Positions 1 to 12,296 of a stretch of DNA of 64,000 nt are shown piece by piece. Under the pieces are notes generated by a model. The model was given only the letters and a program-made list of their open reading frames with translations, had not been told where the DNA came from and made no database searches. Every line of letters starts with the position of its first letter. The first letter of the stretch is position 1. The stretch is from NCBI RefSeq assembly GCF_000143535.2, contig NC_037312.1:2418001-2482000 (forward strand). The letters run 5' to 3'. The stretch is from Botrytis cinerea B05.10. Taxonomy: Eukaryota; Ascomycota; Leotiomycetes; Helotiales; Sclerotiniaceae. The position numbers and the translations under genes were made by a program.

Positions 1-1076
1 GACTGTTTGTAGCGTGCGTGTGAGTGGCGACGAATTGAAAATTTCGCAGGATCTTGTTTCTCTTCGTTGGCTGGAGTGAATTGCTGGTGATTTACGAGTA
101 TTTTCTTGTAATACTTTCGTCCCAGAGTTGCTGGTTGTAGTGGGGATTCCTTCCGATGTTCTGGCCACAACCACAATGCTACCATATGGACCATACTCGA
201 AGCTCCCACTGGGTGAATAATCCCGAACCAATGTTCCATCCATCCTTCCATTTCTTGACAAAAGTTATGTTAATCTCACCATATTATACAATCAATAGTA
301 CTCCTTTTTCGTGTTATGAACGATTGTGCAAAAGGAGTTGTGTCTGAGCGAATCTGATCCAACGAACCTTGGAAGTATTTTGTTGTGGTTCTACCGGGAG
401 TCAAGGACGCTTGAAATTAAGTGTAATTCATTCTGGGGTGTAGTAAAGTAAGCCGTGATATGGCGTGACACATTCCTTCATCCATCCTTCTCTGTCTCGA
501 TGTATTTTCCAAGAGTTTGTATGCATACCTAGTAGATAAGAATGTCTTCGGTGTCTAAGCCCCCCCCAAAGCGTAGGATAAGGGTAACATTGATGTTTAC
601 GCCACGAATATGTATCTTGAGTCGACACATTCAGGAGTTTTCGTAGACTCTACAACATATTTGCTCAATGCCAATGTAACATAACATAACATACGGGGTA
701 AACTACCGTAAGCTGACAGTAGCGCTATACGCGCGCCTTAGATTATACCGCTAGAATTGTCTGTTGCTTAATCGAATGGAGTAACTTCGCCAATGCGAAG
801 TATCGTTTATATAGATCCAGCTACAACATCATGAAAACCAACACACATCACTTTGTACGATTTGAGAACAAAAATTATGGAATCATGAAATTAAATTGAC
901 TTTTGGTAATAGACCTATCTATTCTTCAAATGAAGAATTCGAAACATGCGTAAAGCAAGAACGAAATGGGTATATTCAGCGACCTGTTCTAGATATTACT
1001 CCAACCCCGGAAGCTGGGGACCCTAGATGGCTATATTTCTCATGATAATTTGTATTCCTTTATTGGTATTTTTCGT
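1..1076. other. left-end intergenic region
   Basis: I see no convincing gene here. Reading frames on both strands are short and show no family motifs. The right part is the 3' flank of the uS8 gene. Confidence 0.5.
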
Positions 1077-1711
1077 CTAGTAGAAGAAACCGAGGACCTT
1101 TCCGGCAACGTGCTTGCGTCTAGCCTCCTCGTGGTCCATGATACCAGCAGAGGTGGTGAGGACGATGTGTCCGAATTGACGGGATGGCAAAAGCTTGACA
1201 ACCCACTTCTCGAAATCCTCAATCTTGACGTTGTATCTTGGGGAGATAACACCGGTCTTGTTAAGACTGTACCAGAATTAGTAATATGTTCTCAATAGTG
1301 GGATAATAGTTTCTGCTTACCGGCCGTTCAATTGAACGACGACCTTTCCGGAACGGTGGTCATCAACCTCCTCGAACTCTCCAATGTAGCCTACAGAGAG
1401 ATATTAGTATGTTGCGAAAGATTAAACATATAACTTCATAAATAATAATCAGAGAACGTGTAAGATCCGCGCAGTTTGATATATCGGCAACTTAAAGGAC
1501 TTTGATCGTGTGGAGTTGAGATCATTATCTAGTTATCATGCCGAATGAAGGAAAAAGAAGAAATATTTGTCGACATACCGTGCTTTTGCATGACACCGAG
1601 GAACTTGACGATGACCTTGGAGGATGGGCGGATGAGAACTTGACGCTTTCCGGCCTTCTCAGCGTTGTTGATGGCGTTGAGCGCATCGTTGAGGACTGAA
1701 GTCTTAACCAT
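1077..1711 (-). CDS. rps22: 40S ribosomal protein S22 (uS8)
   Basis: Small-subunit ribosomal protein uS8 (yeast Rps22, human RPS15A), which binds 18S rRNA in the body of the cytosolic 40S subunit. Three exons read on the minus strand: 1711-1579, 1390-1321 and 1266-1077. They join in frame to 130 residues, exactly the yeast length. The N-terminus [20 protein letters not shown] and the C-terminal [20 protein letters not shown] block are diagnostic of uS8. Donors are GTATGT and GTAAGC. The gene is divergent from eS12, 599 bp away, so the two probably share a promoter region. Identity is very secure and exon edges are frame-checked. Confidence 0.97.
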
Positions 1712-2310
1712 TTTGACGGATAGAGATTCTCAAATAATCTGCTTGATCAAAGATGAGGTATCTGCGGGGTCGATATGTTAGCCTTCAAGATTTCTTAAGC
1801 ATAAAGAGTGCCCTCATGATTGACAAGAGGGTTCTAAAGCTCGTGTCGAATGATAGAGTGAGTAGTGTCGACATCTTTCAACTGCTATGAATTCATGGTG
1901 ACAATCGATATAGGCCGAAGCTTATCGATTATCGAAACCAAAGAATACCACAATTACAATTGAGTAGATGATCGATTTGCTCCTCTTTGTCAATCATGAA
2001 GGTCTTTCGGAAAAAAATGCCATCGTAGCAATGTGTACACACCTCGTTGTAGAATGGGCGTTGAAGTTGTCGTGAGAAGGGATTCAGAATAAATTTCAAG
2101 ATCGTGGGATTTTCAATCAAAATTTACTATGGAGAATTTTAAAATTCATTGTGGGAACTTTCGTGATTACCTAATTGGTCGCCTGTGCTAGGGTCTCGCT
2201 AAACGCAGAATAATATCAACACAAGATTCTGAAGCTAATTTTCTCCATACATTAAAATACAAATATATCAACATACTCTTCGAGGACCTAAAGATATCAT
2301 CACAATCAAG
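1712..2310. promoter_or_regulatory. shared divergent promoter of uS8 and eS12
   Basis: This 599-bp gap lies between the start codons of two oppositely oriented ribosomal protein genes, so it must carry both 5' UTRs and core promoters. I could not assign a specific factor-binding site. A bidirectional promoter is inferred from gene geometry only. Confidence 0.5.
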
Positions 2311-2979
2311 ATGGTAAGTTGCTTTTTTGTTATTTTTCGGTCGAAAAGGTTCATCGATTGTATGCGCCATTGGCGCAATGAAGTCGCACACTTGGGACAC
2401 ATCCCCCCACCAAGATACGAGATACAATGAGATGGGTTTTTACATGAAGCAATCGTCGCTAACGGTCATTCCCCTCATAGTCTGACGTAGAAGAGCCAAC
2501 CTCCCCAATTGTCGCCGAGGCCGATGAGGTCGAAGTTTCCGGAGATGCATCCAAGGGACAAATGTCCGTTATCGACGCATTGAAGGGTGTCCTCAAACTC
2601 GCACTTATGCACGATGGTCTCGCCAGAGGTCTCCGTGAAGCCTCCAAGGCTCTCGACCGTCGCCAAGCACACATGTGTGTTCTCAACGAAGCATGTGAGG
2701 AGGAGGCATACAAGAAGTTGGTCGTTGCTCTCTGCTCCGAGCACAAGATCCCCTTGATCAAGGTTCCAGACGGAAAGCAATTGGGCGAGTGGGCTGGTTT
2801 GTGTAAGTGTATCCGGTATACCATTATCTGGGGCTATCGCTGACATATATTTAGGTGTTTTGGACCGTGAGGGTAACGCACGCAAGGTTGTCAACTGCTC
2901 CTGCGTTGTCGTTAAGGATTGGGGTGAGGAGTCTCAAGAGCGCACCATGCTCCTCAACTACTTCCAAACCGAGCAATAA
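2311..2979 (+). CDS. rps12: 40S ribosomal protein S12 (eS12)
   Basis: Cytosolic small-subunit protein eS12, L7Ae/L30e-type fold, at the 40S beak. Exon 1 contributes only the ATG (2311-2313). The donor GTAAGT follows the start codon directly, and translation continues in exon 2 (2481-2802) with [16 protein letters not shown]. Exon 3 is 2855-2979. The total is 149 residues, normal for fungi, with an acidic N-terminus. Core motifs [15 protein letters not shown] and [16 protein letters not shown] match the family. The internal ATG at 2562 would remove the N-terminal ~28 residues. The spliced start is preferred because it restores the acidic tail typical of eS12. Confidence 0.96.
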
Positions 2980-3404
2980 ATACGCCACGGAGATGGAGTT
3001 TCTATAGCGGATACACATTGAATCATTCGGATTTACACATATAGCGTGGATTACTTGTGGCAATGACATTGGCTATGGAGCATCAAAATTTCGTCCCTTT
3101 TCGCACAGTGAACGCACGTGAACATGCATCTTCATCGGCCTACATCATAATCTTCTACCGATCGCGCCGCATCTTTTGACTTGTGCTTCTGTCGTTCGTG
3201 GAGAAAAATTATTAATTCTGAAGCAAGCTAGGTTCTCAGCCCTATCCATGGGCTCATCTAGAACCTTTCTCATGCACTCCATTGAGATGACGCAAACGAC
3301 GCCCAACACCCTTCAGCTAGTAATTTAATCGCCCCCTTACCATGCACATCCTATACACCAGTTTCTTTCTCATCCTTCAATTCACTACATTAGATTGCTC
3401 TTGC
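2980..3404. other. convergent 3' intergenic region
   Basis: This is the 3' UTR and terminator space between eS12 (+) and the parvulin gene (-). I see no gene. Confidence 0.6.
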
Positions 3405-3958
3405 CTACTTCCTCCCTTCAACCATAAGAATATGATAGCCAAACCCCGTCTTCACTTCTCTATACTTTGGCTTCGCCGTAGTACTTGCTTCCATCTCAAA
3501 AGCCACCTTCTCAAATTCGGCATCTAGATCACCCCTCCCCTTCCATCCCAAAGCTCCTCCTAAAATGAACCTTCTGGTCAGCTCCTTTGCCTGAAACTCA
3601 CACCATTCGAAGAAAATGTCTACAAAAGTGACTTAGCAAACAAGAAAAAGACATACCAGCTCTTGCCTTATCCTCAGACATCTCCCGAGCCACACTATCA
3701 AAGCTTGCGCCCGCCTCTAATTTCTGGAGAGCTTCCGTCATTTTACTATGTTTGGAGCACTATTGTAGGCATGCATATCAATATCCTGTCCACTGATCAT
3801 TCCCAATCACAAAGGAAGCATTCAAACATCAGGTGACGCACAAGTATATGCCGAACATTAATTTGCTGGGCTCCTTTAACTTTCGTTTCTTTCGCATCGC
3901 CCGTGTCGTTTCCTTTTCCTTTTCCTCCCTTTCCGGCGGCTTTCTTGGCTGGTGGCAT
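3405..3958 (-). CDS. parvulin-type peptidyl-prolyl cis/trans isomerase (PIN4/Par14-like)
   Basis: A small rotamase of the PIN4/Par14 group, thought to act in nuclear or pre-ribosomal settings. Exons are 3958-3842, 3759-3657 and 3559-3405, giving 124 residues. The first ~35 residues are a Lys/Gly-rich basic tail (MPPAKKAAGKGGKGKG), as in human Par14. The rotamase domain follows: NVRHILCSKHSKMTEAL, FDSVAREMSEDKARAGGALG and C-terminal TGFGYHILMVEGRK, which holds the conserved histidine. There is no WW domain, so this is not the Pin1/Ess1 type. The first intron uses a less usual GTGCGT donor; its boundary is supported by frame and by domain continuity. Confidence 0.9.
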
Positions 3959-4429
3959 GTTGGTAGTTTGGGCGACGTAGGATACCAGATTTTTGTTCCG
4001 TTGCGATGAAGAGCTGGATGTCTGAAGCTAGATGTTGTTAGCAGAAGAGCGTGACCTTTTGATATCATTGATACAGGCTAACCGAATGTGAATGGAGGGG
4101 CATTTGATATGCGTGCCAGGACCTCGGAAATAAATCCCGATGATGTGATCAAAAGTTTGACTTCACTTACAATTTTCTTTGAAGAATTCTTTTCTGATAC
4201 TCTATCTTTTCCATACATACAATCATTTAGTCGTTATCACAGGATATTGTTTTATTTGTTTCATGTATATATAATTGTACAAACTGTTTCCTCTTCCTTT
4301 AATACCTTCACGCTTGCTTGTTTCATATTCATATGTAGAGTTCATACATTTGGTCCAAAAAACGCCCCTCTCTGGGAAAATTACCTATTCTGCTAGACAT
4401 CGCTTTCATTAGTTTACTACATACCCAAA
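3959..4429. other. divergent promoter region, parvulin / cysteine dioxygenase
   Basis: This 471-bp gap separates the two start codons and is AT-rich with T-rich runs. It presumably holds both 5' UTRs. No specific site was recognised. Confidence 0.45.
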
Positions 4430-5224
4430 ATGACTCCATCCATAGCTCTCGATGCTGCCGGTGCATGCTCAACCTCTCTCTCAGCCAGCAAAACCTCCTC
4501 ACCCCCCGACTCCTTCCATCAACTCGTCGCAGACCTCTCCCAAATTCTCGGGCCGTCCTCCGGCCTCACATCCGCGGACGTGGATGTGCAGCAGCTCCGC
4601 TCCTTAATGGAGCGTTACATTTCCAACGAAGACGAATGGCGAAAATACGCATTTGCAGATTTGAGCAGAGGCTACACGAGAAATTTGGTAGATGAAGGGA
4701 ACGGGAAGAGTAATCTGGTACTGGACTCCTTCCAACCTCTCTCGTTTCTGCTCCTGATACTGCCGAACTAACCATGAATCTCTGTCTAGTTAATTCTCGT
4801 CTGGAGTCCAGGAAAAGGCTCGCCCCTACACGACCACGCAGATGCGCATTGTCTTATGAAAGTCCTCTCCGGAACTCTCTCCGAAACCCAATATACATTC
4901 CCTTCTGTTTCCGCTTCCGCCTCCGGATCCACTACCTCCACATCTTCCTCAACCGCATCCCAACCTCCCAATACCCCTCCCACAGTGATAAAAACCACAA
5001 CCTACACCGCGAACCAAGTAACCTACATGTCCGATGATCTAGGCCTCCACAGAATATCGAATCCCGATCCCGAAAACGTGGCTGTGAGTTTACATCTATA
5101 CACACCACCGAATGCAGCGAGAGAGGGTTGTCATATATTCGATGAGAAGACGGGAAGGAAAAGCCATGTTACGCAGTCTAACTTCTACTCGGTGTTTGGA
5201 GAAAGAGTTAGCGGACAGGTGTAG
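4430..5224 (+). CDS. cysteine dioxygenase (type I)
   Basis: Non-haem iron enzyme oxidising L-cysteine to cysteine sulfinate, the entry to taurine and sulfate formation and a control on cysteine load. Two exons, 4430-4717 and 4790-5224, give 240 residues, slightly long because of a Ser/Thr-rich insert around residues 134-158. The cupin core [20 protein letters not shown] carries iron ligands H110 and H112. C117 follows and Y200 lies in SLHLYTPP; together they fit the Cys-Tyr crosslink pair of CDO. The third ligand is probably H183 in GLHRISNP. All catalytic positions are present, so the enzyme should be active. It converges on PUS7. Confidence 0.94.
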
Positions 5225-5951
5225 ATTGTATTGTATGATTGTTTTGAAGATTTGGAGATAAAAGAGATCTAGACTTTGTTTTGTATTTTCGCAAAGACTT
5301 AGATATGAGAGAAGATGTAGATGTAAGTTTAAACTGTACAGTATTTAGAAATTGGGATGGAACATGTGATGTCTCATTTGGTGTCGTTGGATATCATTCC
5401 AGAAGCTTTTTAGATCACCCTTAACCACATAATACGGCAATACAATGCCTATCTTAGAGAGTTGGACATTATGTGTCAGACTACCCAGGTCCCTACACAC
5501 TGTTAGAGTAATGCCTGGCTTGAGATTGGTCATGCAATGTCAAATTGTATGATCGAGTTGTCCAAATTATACCCAGCTCGATACATGAAATAGATAATGT
5601 GAAGCATAACGGACACTCACACTTCGATTTATTATCGATGCATGACAGGCAATTGTAAGATAGGGACGAGTCAGGCGAATCATTATTCACGTCAAAATTT
5701 ACTTCAAGGTACTGTTTCATGAATTTCATTCTTAGCATATGTGCTTTTATTCATGCCTCATCAAGGGATATAGAGCCTATCTATCAACAAGTTATTGCTC
5801 AGTATTTAGAATTCCATGACTTTCATATGCATCATAGAATAAATCTATTTACACGATGAGCAACAAATCAGACTAGATCTGACCATAGAAAATTTTGTCA
5901 CAAACTCCAACCTATAACTATGTAACAAACGCTTCAACGCAAGTGAAAAAA
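5225..5951. other. convergent 3' intergenic region
   Basis: This gap lies between the stop codons of cysteine dioxygenase and PUS7. It is AT-rich. The short reading frames in it have no recognisable motif. Confidence 0.5.
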
Positions 5952-8900
5952 TTATCTGCCGGAAGAGAAGTCTGGTTGGTAAACCTGGACGCCTCCTTCC
6001 TGCATCAACTCCCGAAGAGCCATTGTAGCATACATACTTGAGCCGAGACCAAATTTGACAATGACTGCAAGTCGAGCAGGTCTTGTTTCCTCGGTAACTT
6101 CCTCCACAGCTGGTACGGTTGCCATTTCAGTGTCAGTGGATATTTGCTGAGGTAATTCGGATGATTTGGTGTCTTCTTTGATCTCAGTAGCAACTACAGC
6201 GGAATTGCCGTCCTTATCCTCAACTTCTACAACTTCGATAGCTACTTCATCTTTCTTGTTTTCGCCAACAGATCCCTTTGAGATCTCCTCTGCAGATCTT
6301 TTGAGACCAGCAGAGACTCCAAGTTTGACGCCCCCCTCTTGAGTCTCAGTGTCATCATCAGATTCAGCCAATGGAGTTTTAGTGACCTGAGCCTTCGACT
6401 TTTCCTCGATATCTGACACTCTGTTATTCAAGATGTTTTCTTCAATAAGCTCGTTCTTCGAACCAAGAGTTTGTTGAGTTCTAACTCCAGTGCGACGACC
6501 TTCATCATCCGCAGAAGTTTGAATGAATGTTTCTTGGTAGATTGGTTGTTTGATAGCATCCACATCGACAGGCTTCAATTTTTCTACCTCCCATGCTTCA
6601 GCTGCAGCTTTGTCTTCTTCGGCAAGTTTGTTGGGTAGTGCTTTCCAAGCATTATGCTGAGCACTGCCACCATAGACAGCATGATTTTGGCGACCTTGTT
6701 CTGCAGCATCGGCCATGTGACGAGCACGTCCACCTTGTTGTCTTCCACCTTGGTTGTACTGAGCGCCATTATCTCGATGTCCGTTCTCCTGTTGATCGTC
6801 ATTATGATGGCGGTTATTCTCTTGGAAGTTTGCATAGCCGTGCGGGTCGCCTTCTCTCCTAGAATATACGTGGGTTGTTTGAATATGGGAAGGCTCATTA
6901 TCTTGAGGGTTATTCTTCTCGATGATCTCCAAGTCGGTCTCGACTAGCTGTTCATTTTCATCATGATAAGTCCTGACTTCGAAACTCATGCCCTCTTTGA
7001 CTCGGCCAATAAGGTGTCTATAGCTACCACTGAGACTAAAGTCCTTAATCTTTCGACGCATATCGGCAGGATCCAGACCACCACCCTGCTCGCTAGCCAT
7101 GAACTCCTTGTAAAAGTCTCCAATTTCGTTATTGGGGTATTCGATGTCATAACCCGGCATAGGAAGGACAATATCAAATATGGTGAAGGCTCCACTGTCA
7201 GCTTCTTCGGCTGAAAGACAGCGTGCACGCTGGAATACTTCATCGGAAGTAAGTGCGGCGTCCCCTCCAGATGCGTGAATCACAATTTCTCCATTTTCAT
7301 CCACTTCATCTTTTTGTTCCGGAGCTTTGCTTTCTACCAAAACAAGATCACCCTCAATAACTTTATCCCCATAGCGTTCCCATCTTCTGGAAGCTACAAC
7401 ATTCCAAATGAAAGATTGGTATGAATGCACATACATCGTACGGAGATGACGTGAAATGGAGAGTATAGCGCCCGCATAGTCATTGCGCTTGCGCTCAGAA
7501 GACATGTGTTGTATGACAGCTCGCTCTGCAGAAAATCTTGGTGGAAGTGAGTCCCTGCCACCGGAGTTCCTGCCAGTTTCCTGAAATTTATGAATAGCAA
7601 GAGCACGCGCCATATCATCTCTACCAATGCTGCTGCTGTCTTGGCCTGACTGGGCTGCTGCAAGTGCATCCTCGTTAAACGCGAGCAAAGAATCGACGGC
7701 ACCCTTGAAGTTACCTTTCAAAATCAGCTTGCCGATTTCATGTGTACCGATTGCGAAGGTACCAAAACGTTGCAACCCAAAGTAATTGAGAAAACCACGG
7801 GTTTGCAGGTGTTTAACAGCGTCACCGACAACTTTTTCTGCCGATTGAGCCTTTGCAGCATCGTCCATATCAGTATCGTCGCCGAAATGGCAATCACGCA
7901 GTGTGATGGTAAAAACGTTACCCTCGAGATCGCCCAGTCTGAGTGGATACTTTTCATACTTGAAATCACCAACTCTGCACCGATTTCTTAACGTCTTGTT
8001 GAGCTCAGCCATACTTGTGAGATGGTGTCGGAAAGCACTAACACGCTGTGCGGTGGCTGCACGGCGATCTTTAGTACCTGCGTAGGCAAAGTCTTTGGGG
8101 CCAGTCCTAGTCAACTTGGACAGCAAGTTAATAGTCTCCATGGTGTCCTTGTTTTCCTTATAAAGCGTGAAGTGAAGATATTCTCCGCCAAGTTCTTCCC
8201 ATCCAACTTTTCCCTTTGGTTTGGGCTGCCCATTTGGTTGACCCCGAAAGTTGCCGCGACCGGAATTGTTTTGGCCTCTACCGCGCTGATTTTGTCCTCT
8301 ACCACGCTGTTGCTGCTGTGGAGCAGCCGCAAAGATACTGATAGAATTATCATCCAAAGCCTCAGTCTCAAGACGCGATTCAAAACGCGCACGCACGAAG
8401 CCATGAATGCGTCCACGGCGGGGTCTGTCGTCGATTGGTTCTGATTTAAGGGAGCCAAATGTAGAAGCTTTAGCAGTGGGCTTCTGCTGGACCTTCTTGT
8501 CCAACTCAACTATCTGGAGTGCCAGAGCGTCGCCAAAGTATTCAACAAGAATTTCCATATCATTAGGTCGAATTTCTTTGATATTAACGGCATTTGGTTC
8601 CTCAGCTGATGGCTGTGCAGTAACATCACCACTGACTGCAGCAACTAAAGTGCTTGGAGCCACAGAACCGCTGTTGTTTGTAACATCTGCAAGAGCCGCA
8701 GTTTCAGCTACAGCAGAGCTAGTAGAAGTGGGTTGTACTGATTCAGTCTGCTTTGAACCTCCTGCTGTTGGTTGGTTCTCTTTACCAATTTCTGTTGAAA
8801 CGGCAATGGCATTTGCTGCATTCTGCTCAAAACCATTAGTATTTCGTTCTGCTAGAAAAGTGTAGATTGATCCAAGATATCTTGTGGGGTAGTAACTCAC

Positions 8901-9547
8901 TCCGCGTTGGTTGTTCTGGGGAACTTCAATATTCTTAAGGTGAACAACATTCCCTCCTATGGAGATTTCGTTGACCAGGAAATCCGTATATCTTATGCAC
9001 CATGATTAACTAGAGTTCAAATCAAAAACAAAGGTACAATATGAATAGAATTGTGTAGCCATATTGGCAATGGCCACAATCCATTTGACCGCGATGAAAG
9101 CGAAATCAAAGTAATTGGACGTCTCAAACGGCTTTTGCAAGGCAAACGCCATAGTTTGTGGAAGGGCAAATAACAAAACTGTAAGAGCAATCATCTTGAG
9201 CCGCAGTGACAAACATCGCATCAGATTTGGGGAAGAAAAGACAAACAAACATACCTCTGCTTCAATATACCTTGAAATCCAGGGTTTTTCTTGTTGACAT
9301 AATGAAGGATTCCAGATCGAACTTCTTGAGCATGTTCAGGTCGGGAAGATAATGGAACTTCAGAAACCAAACTTTGGCTTGGCTGATCAACCTCCATCTT
9401 GTCGCTTGGATTTGCGATTGGATTTAAACTGGTTGTGGTATTCAACTGGGGAGAAGAAGTTGTAGAGGTTGGGGTAGCCAAAGAAGAATCGAGCTTCTGC
9501 CTCTTGCGAGGGGACGAACCTTGTTCGTTGCTTTCTAAGCTAGCCAT
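5952..9547 (-). CDS. PUS7: TruD-family tRNA/mRNA pseudouridine synthase Pus7
   Basis: Multisubstrate pseudouridine synthase that modifies tRNA, snRNA and mRNA uridines. Exons are 9547-9255, 8991-8901 and 8822-5952, giving about 1084 residues. The N-terminus holds the family block GILHYVNKKNPGFQGILKQR, which continues across the first intron into YTDFLVNEISIGGNVVHL. The TruD signature AGTKDRRA places catalytic Asp near residue 380. NYFGLQRFG and MPGYDIEYPNNEIGDFY mark the rest of the catalytic fold. There are long low-complexity inserts: an Ala/Ser-rich stretch, an RGG-like segment near residues 301-323, and an Asn/Gln/His-rich block before the C-terminal part. The second intron (8900-8823, GTGAGT...TACTAAT...GCAG) is 78 nt and keeps the frame open, so it can be mistaken for coding sequence. 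Confidence 0.93.
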
Positions 9548-10311
9548 ATTTGTCGAGAAAAATTACTTGCTAGCTTAAAATCCTGAATTGGAAAGAACCT
9601 CAAATTATTAAATTGGGAAGGTTCCGACGGGAAGGTGAGGTGAGGAGTGAAGACTGAAAAGGAATTGAGATTTTTCTCCAGTTATATGCACGTGACTGCA
9701 ATTTGCACTAACTACGGCAACCAGCCAATCCCGTAACTTGTGCAGGCCTTCGAGAGGCCATACGCGAGAGAAAAGATATGCCAAAATTGATCACCCCAAT
9801 AAATTCTATAATGTAACGAATCTGCCACGAATAAAGCAACGAGTGTTCATAGTATGAAGCTAGCCTCTGGATAGCCTTCACTTATAATACTCTCTAAAAG
9901 AATCAATTCTTTGGAGTGAAATGGAACATTTGGACTGTTGAAGGGTTTCCCCAGTGGTCAATTCCGGTCTGCTGTTCCTCCTACGTATAGGCCGGTCAAG
10001 ATCAAATGCAGCAAAATGCTCTTCCAATGTCCAAAATGGTTTTGTTGTTTTGTTACACATTTTACCTGAGTGGGTGAGAATAGAATGTTATGGGAATCAC
10101 TATCACGGAGGACCACCATATCTACACTGATTCGTCAATTCGTTATGTTATATTATGTTATGTATCATATTTCGTTATCATTGTAGCGGGGGCTCGCTCT
10201 TTCTCCCACCCTCCTCCAACATCCACTCCCACCATGCCAATCACAATGTCGTTTCAGTTTTACACATTGTGTGCATCTTCAGACGAAGCATACTTGATAT
10301 GGCGTGGTTCG
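9548..10311. other. intergenic region upstream of PUS7
   Basis: It contains the PUS7 5' flank and the 3' flank of the next minus-strand gene. I found no gene in the 764 bp; short frames lack motifs. Confidence 0.45.
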
Positions 10312-12296
10312 TTATGGTTCGAATGATAGTGGAAGCGGAAATGCATTCTCAAGCCTGTGAGTCGTGCAATCTAGCAATTTATATGCAGGCTGGTCGTAAG
10401 ACTTCAATTTCGATACGAAAGCCTTTCGAGCCGCTTCCTTTTTACCTTCCGAAGACTTGTATTCTTTGTAAGCAGCTTCACCTTCACGTGCCTTGATATC
10501 ATTCTCAATCATCTTGTTGTAAATGATGAAGTTGTCCATCTGCGACGGGGTTGGAATTGCATCCAGGTCTTCCATTGTATTTTGTTCTGAGAGTTCAACT
10601 AGGGTTATAGTGTTACGATAGATGTTAGGTCCCGCTGACAGCTTCAAGAGGACTTGGCCCCAACTTTCGATCTTGTAGCTATATAGATCAGCATTTTTAT
10701 CAAGCGATAAGTGCCACCAGTGGATGTACGGACTGACGAGACGATGCAACAATGGACTTGAAATATTTCTTGATATATCAATTTTCATATCTTAGGAATT
10801 GTGACATTGATCCAACACAAATTGAACAACAAAAAGATGGATTTAGAATATCAAACATATCAAACAATTGAAGAATGGATTTGTTAGAAATTTACTCACA
10901 GGCCATCAAATCGAACCCCAAGTCTGGGTGCCCTTTCACTTTTCAATTTGTAGCCCCGCAAAAGTCTGATCACATTCCCTACACACGTGAGCCGGCGAGC
11001 GTGGTATGCGTAGACTCTCGATTCGATGATATGTACCCATTGTCTCTTCCCAGAACCTTTAATTTCAAACCCAGAGAGCATAGAAAATGCCACTGGTTTA
11101 CCATTCACTCCCCAAGTAAACCCATCCTTTGCGTCGGGCACAATGCCGTCACGGACCCCACAATGCGTGTTGAGAAACCATCTGCTCATTGTCTGGTAAG
11201 CACTTGTACAATAAGGGGTGTGGGGAACTTACGCTCCTGGCTCGAAATTCTCGTTGGCTTCTTTCTCTGAGAATGTCGCGGCCCTTTTTATTTTCCACGT
11301 AGGACCATCTAATTTGGATAACTCAGAAGTGGGCTGTAGCTCTATATCCCGAAGACAGCCAGATTCCTTCATGAACTTCAATCGCTCGTCGTCCATGGTA
11401 TTGAATCTGTCTCCGAAGGTTCCAATCCATTGTTCGCGAAGCTTTTGTGCTTTTCTCATAATCCGTCTAAATGAAGGCCCTTGACTGAGAAAATTGTTCC
11501 TTACGTGTTGCAAGATCTCCTCTACTATCTTATCCAGCCGGGCATAAGTGATAATCTCAAATTCTAGAGATGGCCCTTCATCGAGCAAGTCATCGATCAG
11601 ACTTTCCAGCGTGTGTATTTCATTGATTGGAAATACCGGCTTCCTCAACTCCTTGCGTATGAAGTCTGACTTTTCAAGACGGTAATCGTCTCCGTCTTCA
11701 TGCGGAGGATTCGACAATACTGATATCTTCGATATGCCGAACAGAAGAGACTGGCCTGAGGAGTCAGAAAACGTTGGAGATAGCGGTATCGAATTGAAAG
11801 GAGAGGCCGCAAATTGATGTAGCGGAGCTACCATAATATTAACACGATGTTCCGCCCAGAAGTCAAATTCAGAAGTAAGTTTTATCTTACACATGGGAAT
11901 TCCTGGTGGGAGTTGTCTCGATGAAATATTCCTCCCTGACGTCGGGAGTCGAACAAGACCATAGGTTTGGTCATCTTTTTCCCGAGTACCATCAAAGCCA
12001 TCGACAGCCAGGGTCTGCGTCACTATCGTCGAACTTTCGGTGTCGATTTCCTGTATTGTTTCTAGATATATCGGGACCTTCGACAACGTGGGCACCATGT
12101 AGTCTGACAGGGACTCACGCTCACTCATCTTAATCAGTATGTTCCCGCACTCCTCGGATGGTATATGGAAAGCGTTACAACATTGGCAGATATCGATCAA
12201 GTCTATTCTGGAGTCCTTACAACAAATAAGTGTTTGGATGTGACCTGCATGATCGCAACTTCTCAGAAAATGCGAGCAGATAGTATGTGAATCCAT
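10312..12296 (-). CDS. hypothetical protein with Cys/His-rich N-terminus
   Basis: I do not recognise the family. Exon 1 (12296-11233) encodes 354 residues plus a split codon. Exon 2 (11184 to about 10900) joins in frame through a GTAAGT donor and the acceptor ending at 11185. A third coding block ends at 10312; its acceptor is ambiguous (two in-frame AGs near 10754-10770). The first ~50 residues contain about eight cysteines and several histidines in CxxH, CC and CxCC arrangements, suggesting a small metal-binding module. The middle holds Ser/Pro-rich acidic text. The C-terminal part is charged (EGEAAYKEYKSSEGKKEAAR) and probably helical. No signal peptide or membrane segment is evident. It may be lineage-restricted. 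Exon 1 and 2 coding status is fairly secure, the third block less so. Confidence 0.65.

Noticed and set aside
8852..8900. A 49-nt version of the PUS7 intron ending at TTTTCTAG
   Set aside because: It breaks the reading frame; the 78-nt version ending at GCAG with a TACTAAT branch keeps it.
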